A stretch of 64,000 nucleotides of DNA from Flavobacterium cucumis (GTDB lineage: Bacteria > Bacteroidota > Bacteroidia > Flavobacteriales > Flavobacteriaceae). The stretch lies in NCBI RefSeq assembly GCF_900148835.1, contig NZ_FRYK01000002.1:372001-436000 (forward strand). The letters are read 5' to 3'. The position numbers were made by a program, and so were the translations under genes. Below, in pieces: positions 55,116-62,114 of this stretch. Every line of letters begins with the position of its first letter. The stretch's first letter is position 1. The notes beneath the pieces are model-generated. The model was not told the origin of the DNA. It saw only the letters and a program-made list of their open reading frames with translations, and did no database searches.

Positions 55116-55348
55116 ACTTTTGTGTTGGTTAAATGAAACATTGGTTTTGTTTATTCTGGTCCTCTAGCTTGTTTGCCGACGGTTTAGGGGACTTTTTTTG
55201 AGTTGCTAAGACTCTTTTTTTGCCACTTATGCATTGATTTTTGACGCTTCGCTTTTTGGTTTGCTCGCAAAGTCGCAGAGACGCAAAGATTTTTGTGGCT
55301 GAGCTTTTTCTTGTTTTTATACCATAGGCTACTTGTTTTAAGGGTTAC
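55116..55348. other. SusC upstream region without a gene
   Basis: AT-rich leader of the SusC transcript. No full TAnnTTTG promoter was found. Around 55261-55295 the words CGCAAAGTCGCAGAGACGCAAAG form an internal direct repeat that I have seen as a dispersed motif in Bacteroidota intergenic DNA. Confidence 0.4.
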
Positions 55349-55400
55349 GGAAAGTATGCCGCTCGTGCTTGTTGCAGCCAAGGTTGAGCGGCATCTTTCC
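55349..55400. other. Strong unexplained hairpin
   Basis: GGAAAG (55349-55354) pairs with CTTTCC (55395-55400), and ATGCCGCTC (55356-55364) with GAGCGGCAT (55386-55394), leaving one bulged base. An inner CTTG/CAAG stem lies in the loop. No T run follows on either strand. It lies between the SusC leader and the 6S-like RNA. Confidence 0.55.
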
Positions 55401-55492
55401 CACTAACTAAAAAATTAATTGATGAGACCTATTGCGAAACTTTTTGAAAATAAAGCAGTGCTTAGAATGAAGTGAGTATCGATTGGGGAAAT

Positions 55493-55661
55493 AAAAAAAG
55501 CGTGGAACTCAACTTAAACGTTTCAGAGGTACTGGTATACCCTACACACGAATAAGAGAGCCCACGCCGCAGGACGTGAGCATCATACTTATTATCTCGT
55601 GTGTTAAAAATTACCAGTTTTCTGAAACGAGATTCTAAGCGAATGCTTCAATGTTTTTTGA
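55493..55661 (-). ncRNA. ssrS: Candidate 6S RNA (6S-Flavo-like rod)
   Basis: On the minus strand, about 165 bases can fold end to end into one interrupted rod. Pairings are CGTTTCAGA/TCTGAAACG, ACTGGTA/TACCAGT, ACACACGA/TCGTGTGT and AATAAG/CTTATT, with an apical stem GCTCACG/CGTGGGC around TCCTGCGG. The closing part pairs AAGC with GCTT right before a run of seven T residues. A promoter (TTTG-N22-TAATTTTG) precedes it. A long rod with a bubble near the middle is what 6S RNA looks like; it regulates the housekeeping RNA polymerase. Identification by structure only. Confidence 0.6.
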
Positions 55662-55668
55662 AGAATCG

Positions 55669-55702
55669 CAAAATTACATCTTACTATGTAATTAAAAGCA
55701 AA
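55669..55702 (-). promoter_or_regulatory. Promoter of the 6S-like RNA
   Basis: On the minus strand TTTG, 22 bases, then TAATTTTG (55669-55676) matches the consensus. Expected start near 55661. Confidence 0.6.
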
Positions 55703-55724
55703 TATATCAAACTTTTTTAAATAG

Positions 55725-55738
55725 TGGGATATATCCCA
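55725..55738. promoter_or_regulatory. Palindromic operator for the XRE gene
   Basis: TGGGATATATCCCA is a perfect 14-bp palindrome immediately upstream of a -7 box (TATTTTTG, 55743-55750) of the XRE gene. A dimeric XRE repressor binding here would block the promoter, so autoregulation is likely. Confidence 0.6.
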
Positions 55739-55786
55739 ATAGTATTTTTGTTAAAATAATGCAATTTGCTTCTAAATGAAGTAAAC

Positions 55787-56041
55787 ATGGACATTAGCAA
55801 AGACTTACAAAAACACATAGGAAATAAATTGACTGAAATCAGAATTAAAAATAAACAAACTCAACATGATATTGAGTTTATAACTGGAATTGATTCAGGA
55901 GAAGTGAGTAAATATGAGCAAGGAAAAAGAAATTTGACCATAAAAACCTTGGCTAAATTTGCATTAGCACTAAATGTACATCCGAAAGATTTATTTGGTT
56001 TTGAATTCGATATTCAGAAATATAAAGCAGAAAATGAATAA
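55787..56041 (+). CDS. XRE-family transcriptional regulator
   Basis: An 84-residue protein that is one lambda-repressor-like HTH (about 12-66): IGNKLTEIRIKNKQTQHDIEFITGIDSGEVSKYEQGKRNLTIKTLAKFALAL. The longest frame begins at TTG 21 bases earlier; the ATG at 55787 is used. A palindromic operator overlaps its promoter, and a perfect palindrome lies 26 bases after its stop. It lies at the left edge of the defence-like island, so it might control the genes that follow as well as itself. Confidence 0.85.
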   Translation: MDISKDLQKHIGNKLTEIRIKNKQTQHDIEFITGIDSGEVSKYEQGKRNLTIKTLAKFALALNVHPKDLFGFEFDIQKYKAENE

Positions 56042-56067
56042 ATTCATTTGTTAGTTTGTAAATATTT

Positions 56068-56111
56068 CAATTAATAAAAAAAGATGCATATGCATCTTTT
56101 TTTATTAATTG
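56068..56111. terminator. 44-base perfect palindrome, probable bidirectional terminator
   Basis: Arms of 22 bases with no loop base: AAAAAAAGATGCAT on the left meets its exact complement ATGCATCTTTTTTT on the right. Each strand shows GATGCATATGCATC followed by seven T residues. It ends XRE transcription and could stop opposing transcripts too. Confidence 0.75.
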
Positions 56112-56255
56112 AGTTTACGGAAAATCGAAAATGATTCTATTTTAATTAAGTTTTTGAAAAATAAGTATTTATACCCGATTGTTAAATTGAGTTATTTACT
56201 ACTTTAGTGATAAGAAATTTAAATAATCTAAAAAATCATTAAATGTCTTATATTA

Positions 56256-56263
56256 TAAATTTG
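56256..56263 (+). promoter_or_regulatory. -7 promoter element for the HEPN-DUF2971 operon
   Basis: TAAATTTG matches TAnnTTTG, 16 bases before the ATG at 56280. No TTG at the expected -33 distance. Confidence 0.5.
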
Positions 56264-56279
56264 TTAACCGTAATATAAA

Positions 56280-56831
56280 ATGACTCGATACGAAACTGCC
56301 TTAGAAGAATATGAAAGTGAAAATGAAGATGGAAAACATAAGACCATTTACGCATATTTTGGACTTGCTATCTATTTTGGTCAAATTTTAGAAGAGACAT
56401 TCTCAACAATGTTGTGGCTTGATGGAATATTTAAAAATAAGGTAAAAACTAATAAAGAAGTAAGAGAAATAATAGACGCGATTGAAAACTCAAAAAAAAC
56501 AATGGGTAAATATATTAACGATGTTAAAAATAGCTACCAACTTTCTGAAAAAACGATTAGGGATTTAGAAACTATTTTAGAGAAAAGAAACTATCTAGTA
56601 CACAAATACTTTAAAATAGAGATTCAAAAAAGCTACTCAGAACTGGGAAGAAAGGAAATGTTGAAATATTTCTGCGATTTCATTGAACAATCAGAAAATT
56701 TAGATTCTACATTAACTTCCTATTATAAGGAATACAAGTTAAAAATGGGATTTACTGATGAAAAAATTGAAGAGCTTGTGAAACAAATGAAAAATGACGA
56801 ATTAAAAAGAGAAAAAAATAATAAAGCATGA
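56280..56831 (+). CDS. HEPN-like protein (Rx4H motif)
   Basis: A 183-residue, fully helical cytoplasmic protein. EKRNYLVHKYF contains R103-x4-H108, the RNase motif of HEPN domains, placed in a long helix as expected. HEPN proteins in defence loci are often RNases or scaffolds of toxin-antitoxin systems. Its stop overlaps the start of the membrane-protein gene by four bases (ATGA), so the two are translationally coupled. No other catalytic motif is visible. The call depends on one short motif and the helical make-up. Confidence 0.6.
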   Translation: MTRYETALEEYESENEDGKHKTIYAYFGLAIYFGQILEETFSTMLWLDGIFKNKVKTNKEVREIIDAIENSKKTMGKYINDVKNSYQLSEKTIRDLETILEKRNYLVHKYFKIEIQKSYSELGRKEMLKYFCDFIEQSENLDSTLTSYYKEYKLKMGFTDEKIEELVKQMKNDELKREKNNKA

Positions 56832-57376
56832 CAAATATAGAAATAGTTACATTAGTTGGAATTGGTTTAACTTTTATAGTTGGTTCGATAAACCTCTACA
56901 TTACTTTTAATAATTCTAAAAAAACTACTTTTATTAATTCAGTAACCGCATCAAGAATTAAATATATACAAGAATTAAGAGAGAGTATTTCAAGATTCTG
57001 TGCATTAGCCACCAGTTATAGTAATCGAATTTCAAAACTTTCTTATGAGCAGTATTGGGAACTTCACAAAGAATCAGATTCACTTAAATATTTAATTAGG
57101 TTGTATCTAAATCCAATGGATGATTACTGGGACAATCAAATTATCTTATTGACAAATGAAGTGATGCTTAAGTCTGACAAAGATCCATCTGAAACAATTG
57201 AACGTCTTATCGAACTAACACAGTTTCTTTTGAAACTAGAATGGGAAGGTGCAAAAAAAGAATCCGAAGTTGGAATTCTTACACATAAGCAAAAGAAAGA
57301 GATTTACGATAAATATGTAGCCCTTCATAAAAGCGTCATTACCAGTAAAAATGTAGACAAAAATAAAATTAATTGA
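56828..57376 (+). CDS. Single-span membrane protein of unknown function
   Basis: A 182-residue protein with one N-terminal membrane helix (about 5-27, IEIVTLVGIGLTFIVGSINLYIT) and a helical cytoplasmic domain (ASRIKYIQELRESISRFCALATSY). No family recognised, though similar proteins with an N-terminal helix and a helical tail are scattered in defence islands. It overlaps the HEPN-like gene and lies 31 bases before the DUF2971 gene. It may place the system at the membrane. Confidence 0.65.
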   Translation: MTNIEIVTLVGIGLTFIVGSINLYITFNNSKKTTFINSVTASRIKYIQELRESISRFCALATSYSNRISKLSYEQYWELHKESDSLKYLIRLYLNPMDDYWDNQIILLTNEVMLKSDKDPSETIERLIELTQFLLKLEWEGAKKESEVGILTHKQKKEIYDKYVALHKSVITSKNVDKNKIN

Positions 57377-57407
57377 TAGTTAGCAACAATATTTCAGCAT
57401 ACTTATT

Positions 57408-58160
57408 ATGGAGAAAAACTTTTTAAATTTTAAAGAGGAAGATATTGACAAACCCATATTTAGATTTCTAACCGTAGAAAGATTATTTGAGATTTTCAGA
57501 ACTCATCAGAATGTCCTAGTCAGTCCAAAACTTTGGGAAGATCCATTTGAAAATCACATAATGAGTTCTTTCATTAATCAAAAAACTGAAGACGAAAGAG
57601 ATATTTGTATTGGTTTCAGAGACAATTTTTATGGACAATGTTGGACACAAACTCGTGAAAGTGATGCCATGTGGCGAATATATTCTCCAAATAAAAATGG
57701 TGCAAGAATTACTACAACACCAAGGAAATTATTAAAATCATTGTTTATTGATACAGGAAATCAAATTAACGATTTTAGTTGTTTTTTAGGAAAAGTACAA
57801 TACTATTCAACAACTAAACTTTGTCAACATTTAGATAAAAATGCAATACATTGGTTAATTGAGCCAACAGGTAAGGGCATGATTCAATCTCTCTTATTTA
57901 AAAGATTACCTTTCAAGCATGAAAATGAAGTACGATTAATAATTAATACCAAATTTAAACCTCAAAGAGCAAAAATTAACATATATCCTTATTTGTTCAA
58001 TCCATTAGAAATAATAGACGACATTGTTTTTGATCCAAGAATAAATTACGAAGAATATCAAAATTACAAGATTCAACTTAGAAAACTTCGTTTCACCAAT
58101 AGAATTGTAAAATCAATACTCTATGATATGCCAAAATTTACAATTAAAACACAATTTTAA
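57408..58160 (+). CDS. DUF2971-family protein
   Basis: A 250-residue cytoplasmic protein. FRFLTVERLFEIF...LVSPKLWEDPFENHI, then GQCWTQTRESDAMWRIYSPNKNGARITTTPRKL, and FKHENEVRLII near 175-185 are the conserved blocks of DUF2971, a family frequent in mobile and defence regions. No enzyme activity is established for the family. It is the third gene of the HEPN/membrane/DUF2971 operon. Confidence 0.8.
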   Translation: MEKNFLNFKEEDIDKPIFRFLTVERLFEIFRTHQNVLVSPKLWEDPFENHIMSSFINQKTEDERDICIGFRDNFYGQCWTQTRESDAMWRIYSPNKNGARITTTPRKLLKSLFIDTGNQINDFSCFLGKVQYYSTTKLCQHLDKNAIHWLIEPTGKGMIQSLLFKRLPFKHENEVRLIINTKFKPQRAKINIYPYLFNPLEIIDDIVFDPRINYEEYQNYKIQLRKLRFTNRIVKSILYDMPKFTIKTQF

Positions 58161-58338
58161 AATGCTTTTATTTTTCTTGAATATCTTTTGTTGTACAAAT
58201 TTAAAATGAAACTTCTATTGAATTGAACTACTATACTTTCAGTTTAATTGTTACAAAATTTGACGAGTATTTTAATAATTTTTAAAGTTCTTTTTTACTT
58301 ATCAAATTGGGATAACTTCTTGTCAATTCGGGTGTAAC

Positions 58339-58368
58339 TGCTTTGAGAATACTAGTATTCTCAAAGCA
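58339..58368. promoter_or_regulatory. 30-base perfect palindrome before microprotein gene 1
   Basis: TGCTTTGAGAATACT is followed directly by its exact reverse complement, with no loop. It ends 8 bases before the -7 box (TATTTTTG, 58376-58383), a place for a repressor or a stem in DNA. Copies 2 and 3 do not have it. Confidence 0.55.
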
Positions 58369-58386
58369 CTGTTCTATTTTTGAGGA

Positions 58387-58509
58387 ATGGAATGGTATAA
58401 AATTTTAGGTTTAGTTGTTATGTGGTTTGTGGGTCTTTATCTAAGGGGTAGGATTTATGAGGAGCGGAATGGGTATAAACGGAATGATAGATGGAGGAAG
58501 AAAAAATAG
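58387..58509 (+). CDS. Single-span membrane microprotein, copy 1 (40 aa)
   Basis: A 40-residue protein: MEWYKILGLVVMWFVGLYL forms a membrane helix, then the basic tail RGRIYEERNGYKRNDRWRKKK. Two paralogues (61909 and 63071) share the core GLYLRxRIYExRNGYKR. In that core the Leu and Arg codons differ only at silent positions (for example CTA/TTG/CTG and AGG/AGA/CGG), showing selection on the protein. A TATTTTTG box ends four bases before the ATG, suggesting a leaderless mRNA, and a hairpin with T run overlaps the stop. Function unknown; a small membrane toxin or effector is possible. Confidence 0.7.
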   Translation: MEWYKILGLVVMWFVGLYLRGRIYEERNGYKRNDRWRKKK

Positions 58510-58531
58510 GTGCTTAGGTATCTATTTTTTT
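58504..58531 (+). terminator. Terminator of microprotein gene 1
   Basis: A 10-bp stem (AAATAGGTGC/GTATCTATTT, two G-U pairs, 4-base loop) followed by a T run. The stop codon TAG lies inside the left arm. Confidence 0.7.
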
Positions 58532-58762
58532 GTTTAAGAACTTATCAATTCAGGATGATTTGTAAGAAAAAATAAATATATTTGATTATAATATAAAGGG
58601 AAACAAAGCTTCGTCAATCTACTCGATTTTGGGTGTATATGAGAAGGTTTGTCTCGGATATATAAGTTATCGCTCAGTGTAAAAGCCGACTGCACAAACG
58701 GAAAAACTAACTTTGAAAAGTAAGTGTGAAATTAGAATAAATTAATTATCCTGCAACATTTG
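58532..58762 (+). other. Leader between microprotein 1 and the ABC-3C operon
   Basis: About 230 bases without a coding frame. It begins with the TATATTTGAT tail shared with the other cassettes (58578-58587), then unique sequence with no strong hairpin. Confidence 0.4.
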
Positions 58763-58770
58763 TATCTTTG
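58763..58770 (+). promoter_or_regulatory. -7 promoter element for the ABC-3C operon
   Basis: TATCTTTG matches TAnnTTTG and lies 39 bases before the SMEK-protein ATG. No -33 TTG at standard spacing. Confidence 0.5.
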
Positions 58771-58809
58771 CAAAGTCAATAAAACTTTTTTTAAAATAGA
58801 AATAAAACA

Positions 58810-59796
58810 ATGATTGATTTAAGACAGGAAGCATTTAATAGTATTAGTCGAGTATTAGCCATAACAAGATATGATATTGAACAGCGTCAATTAATCAATG
58901 AATATGGTTTAAATATTCACGGAGAAAACTATTTTAGAGATGTGTTTAAATTCGTTTATGATAAAAATTACGAAAATGAAAATTTTGACAGTCAAAATAA
59001 TTCTTGTATAGATTTAGTTGATAAAACTGAAAAACTAGCATTGCAAATTACAACGACTAGAACTAGAGAAAAAATTGATAATACTTTTAATGCACTAAAG
59101 TTTGAGAAATATGAAGGTTACTCAATTAAAATATTTTATCTATTAGACAAATCAAAACCTAATAAAGACACGATTGAGGAATACAAAAAAAAATATGGTG
59201 TTGATTTAAATGATTGTTTATTTGATTACACCGATTTAATTAAGAAAATTGAAAGTCTGGAAACTTCAAAATTAATAGAATTAAACAATAAATATTTCAA
59301 AAAGAATACTGAAAAATACACTGATGAAATTGTTTTAAATCTTGTTTTTAAGCATTTAATTAAAAATTTTACAAATAAAAAACCAAACTATGATGACGAT
59401 TTTGGGACAATTGATACAAATGATAAAATTAAATTGAACAACCTAAATAGTCGAATAGAAAGTGAGATTAATAAAGGTTTAGATTACATAAGTTTAGTAA
59501 ATAATGAAGACAATATTTTAGATGATTTGAGAAAATTTTTAGTTGATGATTTATATAAACAAATTTTATTTGACTTATTATTGTCAAAAGTATCTAAAAT
59601 AGAATTGGAGAGGAAAACATTAGCAGAGTTAAGCGATTTATGTCAAATTCATAAGATAGATTTTAATAAAATTATCAGTAATTTACATACTAGCTTGGAA
59701 AGTAAGATAGATATTAAAGATTTTAATTCAATGTCTATTAGTTGGATTATAATTTCTTTCTTTTTTGAAATTTGTGATATTGGTTTAAAAAAATGA
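58810..59796 (+). CDS. SMEK-domain protein, ABC-three-component system
   Basis: A 328-residue cytoplasmic protein. Residues about 1-140 match the SMEK domain layout: NEYGLNIHGENYFRDVFKFVY, then CIDLVDKTEKLALQITTTRTREKIDNTFNALKF. A helical C-terminal part follows. SMEK proteins are the probable effector part of ABC-3C systems predicted as conflict systems by comparative genomics. Its stop overlaps the middle component's start by four bases. Biochemical activity is not established. Confidence 0.8.
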   Translation: MIDLRQEAFNSISRVLAITRYDIEQRQLINEYGLNIHGENYFRDVFKFVYDKNYENENFDSQNNSCIDLVDKTEKLALQITTTRTREKIDNTFNALKFEKYEGYSIKIFYLLDKSKPNKDTIEEYKKKYGVDLNDCLFDYTDLIKKIESLETSKLIELNNKYFKKNTEKYTDEIVLNLVFKHLIKNFTNKKPNYDDDFGTIDTNDKIKLNNLNSRIESEINKGLDYISLVNNEDNILDDLRKFLVDDLYKQILFDLLLSKVSKIELERKTLAELSDLCQIHKIDFNKIISNLHTSLESKIDIKDFNSMSISWIIISFFFEICDIGLKK

Positions 59797-60023
59797 TATT
59801 ACCTACAAAAACAATACAGCCAGTTGACAGTCTATTAAGTATTTCAGCTTTAATTATTGAAATATTAAAAGAAAAAGAGATGACTTTAGATGACTTATTT
59901 GATGAGTTCAATAAAAGATACTATAAAAAAATAACAATAGAAAAATTGATACTGTCTGTTGATTTTCTATATATAACAAATAAAGTAATGGAGAACAATG
60001 CAATTATTAAAATTAACGTCTAG
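59793..60023 (+). CDS. ABC-3C middle component, small helical protein
   Basis: A 76-residue protein starting MILPTKTIQPVDSLLSISALIIEIL, with a winged-helix-like order of helices and strands (MTLDDLFDEFNKRYYKKITIEKLILSVDFLYI). Size, sequence opening and position between the SMEK and DUF2326 genes fit the small middle components of ABC-3C systems. It overlaps the SMEK gene by four bases and the ATPase gene by 26. It probably links effector and ATPase. Confidence 0.75.
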   Translation: MILPTKTIQPVDSLLSISALIIEILKEKEMTLDDLFDEFNKRYYKKITIEKLILSVDFLYITNKVMENNAIIKINV

Positions 60024-61713
60024 TAATCCAAAATTTAAAACAATAAACTTTGAAAAAGGTTTAAATATTGTTGTTGGTACTCAATTGACTAAAGAGCAAA
60101 AAAAGTCAATTAATGGTATCGGCAAAAGTATGTCATTGTCTTTAATTCATTACTTATTTGGTTCAAAGTTTAAATCAAAATCAGAAATAAAACTTAAAGA
60201 ATTTTTGTCTAAATATGGAGATTTTGAACTTTCCTTTATTCATAAAGGTAAAGAACACATCATAAAAAAGAACTTTTCACAAAAAGAATATTATTTAGAT
60301 GGTAAAAAAAATACTCAAACAAATTTTCCTAAAGAATTAAATAAATTATTTCTTGGTAATGAAGAGGCAAAACCATCTTTTAAACAAATTTTAAATTGTT
60401 TTGCAAGAAAACATAGCAGCGAGACAGGTTATTACAGCAATATTTTAACACAACAGGCTCGACCTATTGAAGACTACTACCAAAGGTATGTTAATCTATT
60501 CTTACTTAAATTAGATTTGAAATTGGTTGAAGAAAGTTTCTCTGTAAAAAACAAGTTAGAAAAATTAGAGAAAGCTAAAACTACAATTCAAGAATATAAA
60601 AAGGCACTAGATAGTTCTAATATAAATGATTTAAAAGATGAAATTATTAAGTTAGAAGGACAATTAAAAAACTTCATTATAGCTGAAAACTTTGATTTGT
60701 TAAAACAAAAAGCTGATGACCTAACAGCACAGTTAAATGAAATTAGAAATAAAATGTTTTTTAATGATAAAATTTTAAAAAGAAAAGAACTTAGCTTAGA
60801 AGATTCAAAAAACACCAATATTGATAATTCAAAAATTGAAAATATTTTTAGTGAAGCTAATTTCTTTTTCAAAGAAATGGTTACAAAAAAGCTGGAAGAA
60901 GCACAGGAATTTCATAAAAATTTAATCAGCAATAGAAAAAAAAGGTTAACAATTGAAATTAATGAGTTAAAACTTTTATTAATAAAACTTCAGGCTGATA
61001 AAGAAATTATTTCTACTGAAAGAGATTCTATTTTAAAAGACTTAAATAATAGTGGTGCACTAGAAGAACGCGATAGTATTAAAGATAGAATTAAAACTCT
61101 TGAAAATCAAAAAAATGATTTAGAAAAATATGAAAATATACTAAGTGATTTTAAAAAGGACAAAAGTAATTTGGATGTTAGGAATGCAGTTTTAAAACAA
61201 GAAAGCATTGTCTATCTTGATAAAAACCAAAAGGAACATAATGAAATAGAGAAAATATTCAGAGATTTAGTAAAGCAATTTTACGATAATCAAGGTGGCT
61301 CATTTAAAATTGAAGAAGCTCCTTCTGCTAAGTATCTTTTCAATATCAACTCTCACATTCCAAAAGAAGGCTCCCAGGGCGTTGGAGAGGTAAAAATATT
61401 TTGTTATGATGTTCTATTATATTTATTAAACAAAAATTTACTGAATTTTTTAGCGCACGATGGTTGCATTTTTTCTGAAATGGATCCAAGGCAAAAAACT
61501 ACAATATTTAAAGTGATTCTTGAGCTTGTGAAGGATGATAATTTTCAGTATTTTTTAAATATTGGAGAGAATACATTAAATGAAATTTTAGATGATAATA
61601 ATCAAATAAATATTTTAACGGAAGTAGAAAAAGAAAAAATAAGGAAAAGTATTAGATTAACATTATCTGACAAAGAAGAGAAAAATTGGTTGTTTGGTGA
61701 AAGTTTTGACTAG
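59998..61713 (+). CDS. DUF2326 ABC-type ATPase of the ABC-3C system
   Basis: A 571-residue SMC/RecN-like ATPase. Walker A is N39-GIGKS (FEKGLNIVVG before it), a long coiled coil covers about 180-400, and the C-terminal ATPase half has FLAHDGCIFSEMDPRQ (about 480-496), the Walker B and D-loop region of DUF2326. It forms the nucleotide-driven core of the ABC-3C system. The start overlaps the middle component by 26 bases but is supported by a normal N-terminal strand before Walker A. Confidence 0.85.
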   Translation: MQLLKLTSSNPKFKTINFEKGLNIVVGTQLTKEQKKSINGIGKSMSLSLIHYLFGSKFKSKSEIKLKEFLSKYGDFELSFIHKGKEHIIKKNFSQKEYYLDGKKNTQTNFPKELNKLFLGNEEAKPSFKQILNCFARKHSSETGYYSNILTQQARPIEDYYQRYVNLFLLKLDLKLVEESFSVKNKLEKLEKAKTTIQEYKKALDSSNINDLKDEIIKLEGQLKNFIIAENFDLLKQKADDLTAQLNEIRNKMFFNDKILKRKELSLEDSKNTNIDNSKIENIFSEANFFFKEMVTKKLEEAQEFHKNLISNRKKRLTIEINELKLLLIKLQADKEIISTERDSILKDLNNSGALEERDSIKDRIKTLENQKNDLEKYENILSDFKKDKSNLDVRNAVLKQESIVYLDKNQKEHNEIEKIFRDLVKQFYDNQGGSFKIEEAPSAKYLFNINSHIPKEGSQGVGEVKIFCYDVLLYLLNKNLLNFLAHDGCIFSEMDPRQKTTIFKVILELVKDDNFQYFLNIGENTLNEILDDNNQINILTEVEKEKIRKSIRLTLSDKEEKNWLFGESFD

Positions 61714-61896
61714 TAATATGCCAACGGTTCCCCCGCTGGTGTGCGAATCCTTTCGAGTTCCATGAACTCCAAATAAATCATCACAAGCCAAAAAACAATT
61801 GGTTTCATTTTAATTTTAGAGTTGTCAAATCCGCATAACTTCTTGTTAATTAAGAATTAAAACATTTTAGCACTACTTCATTTCTCTATTCTATTC

Positions 61897-61904
61897 TATT
61901 TTTG
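61897..61904 (+). promoter_or_regulatory. -7 box before microprotein gene 2
   Basis: TATTTTTG ends four bases before the ATG; the same arrangement occurs in copy 1 (58376-58383) and copy 3 (63059-63066). This spacing places the transcription start at or next to the ATG. Confidence 0.5.
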
Positions 61905-61908
61905 AGAA

Positions 61909-62031
61909 ATGGAATGGTATAAAATTTTAGGTTTAGTTGCTGTGTGGGTTGTGGGTCTTTATTTGAGAGGTAGGATTTATGAGGGGAGGAATGGGTATAA
62001 ACGAAATGATAATTGTAAAGAAAAGAAATAG
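61909..62031 (+). CDS. Single-span membrane microprotein, copy 2 (40 aa)
   Basis: A paralogue of the 58387 protein: MEWYKILGLVAVWVVGLYL as membrane helix and RGRIYEGRNGYKRND as basic tail, then NCKEKK. The tail end varies between copies while GLYLRxRIYExRNGYKR is kept, mostly through silent codon changes. It has the same four-base gap from -7 box to ATG and a hairpin with T-rich tail just after the stop. It lies between the ABC-3C ATPase and HigA. Confidence 0.7.
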   Translation: MEWYKILGLVAVWVVGLYLRGRIYEGRNGYKRNDNCKEKK

Positions 62032-62054
62032 ATGCCTCAGCCTCTATTTTATTT
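62026..62054 (+). terminator. Terminator of microprotein gene 2
   Basis: AAATAGATGC pairs with GCCTCTATTT (one mismatch, 4-base loop), followed by TATTTT. It is at the same site as the terminator of copy 1. It also faces HigA, whose stop is at 62115. Confidence 0.6.
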
Positions 62055-62114
62055 TACAAATGATAAAAAAGTTGTTTATATTTGATGGTATTTACTAGTT
62101 AGCAAAAATGCTAT

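Larger units (their letters stand above)
58301..58600 (+). repeat. Microprotein cassette, copy 1 (diverged)
   Basis: Shares with copies 2 and 3 the pre-gene words TCAAATxxxxATAACTTCTTG and TCTATTTTTGAGRAATGGAATGG, the coding region, and the trailing TATATTTGAT. It lacks the CCGCTGGT...ATGAACTCC head of the other copies and instead has a 30-base palindrome. Confidence 0.75.
61720..62100 (+). repeat. Microprotein cassette, copy 2
   Basis: Begins with CAACGGTTCCCCCGCTGGT and TCCATGAACTCCAAATAAATCAT. A roughly 92-base pre-gene block follows (GTTGTCAAATCCGCATAACTT ... TTTCTCTATTCTATTC), nearly identical to copy 3, then the microprotein gene, a hairpin and the tail CAAATGATAAAAAA...TATATTTGAT. With copy 3 it brackets HigBA as direct repeats. 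Confidence 0.85.

Noticed and set aside
54513..55167. Plus-strand frames opposite SusC
   Set aside because: Antisense to a gene with full SusC domain structure; compositions are those of reverse-complement shadows.
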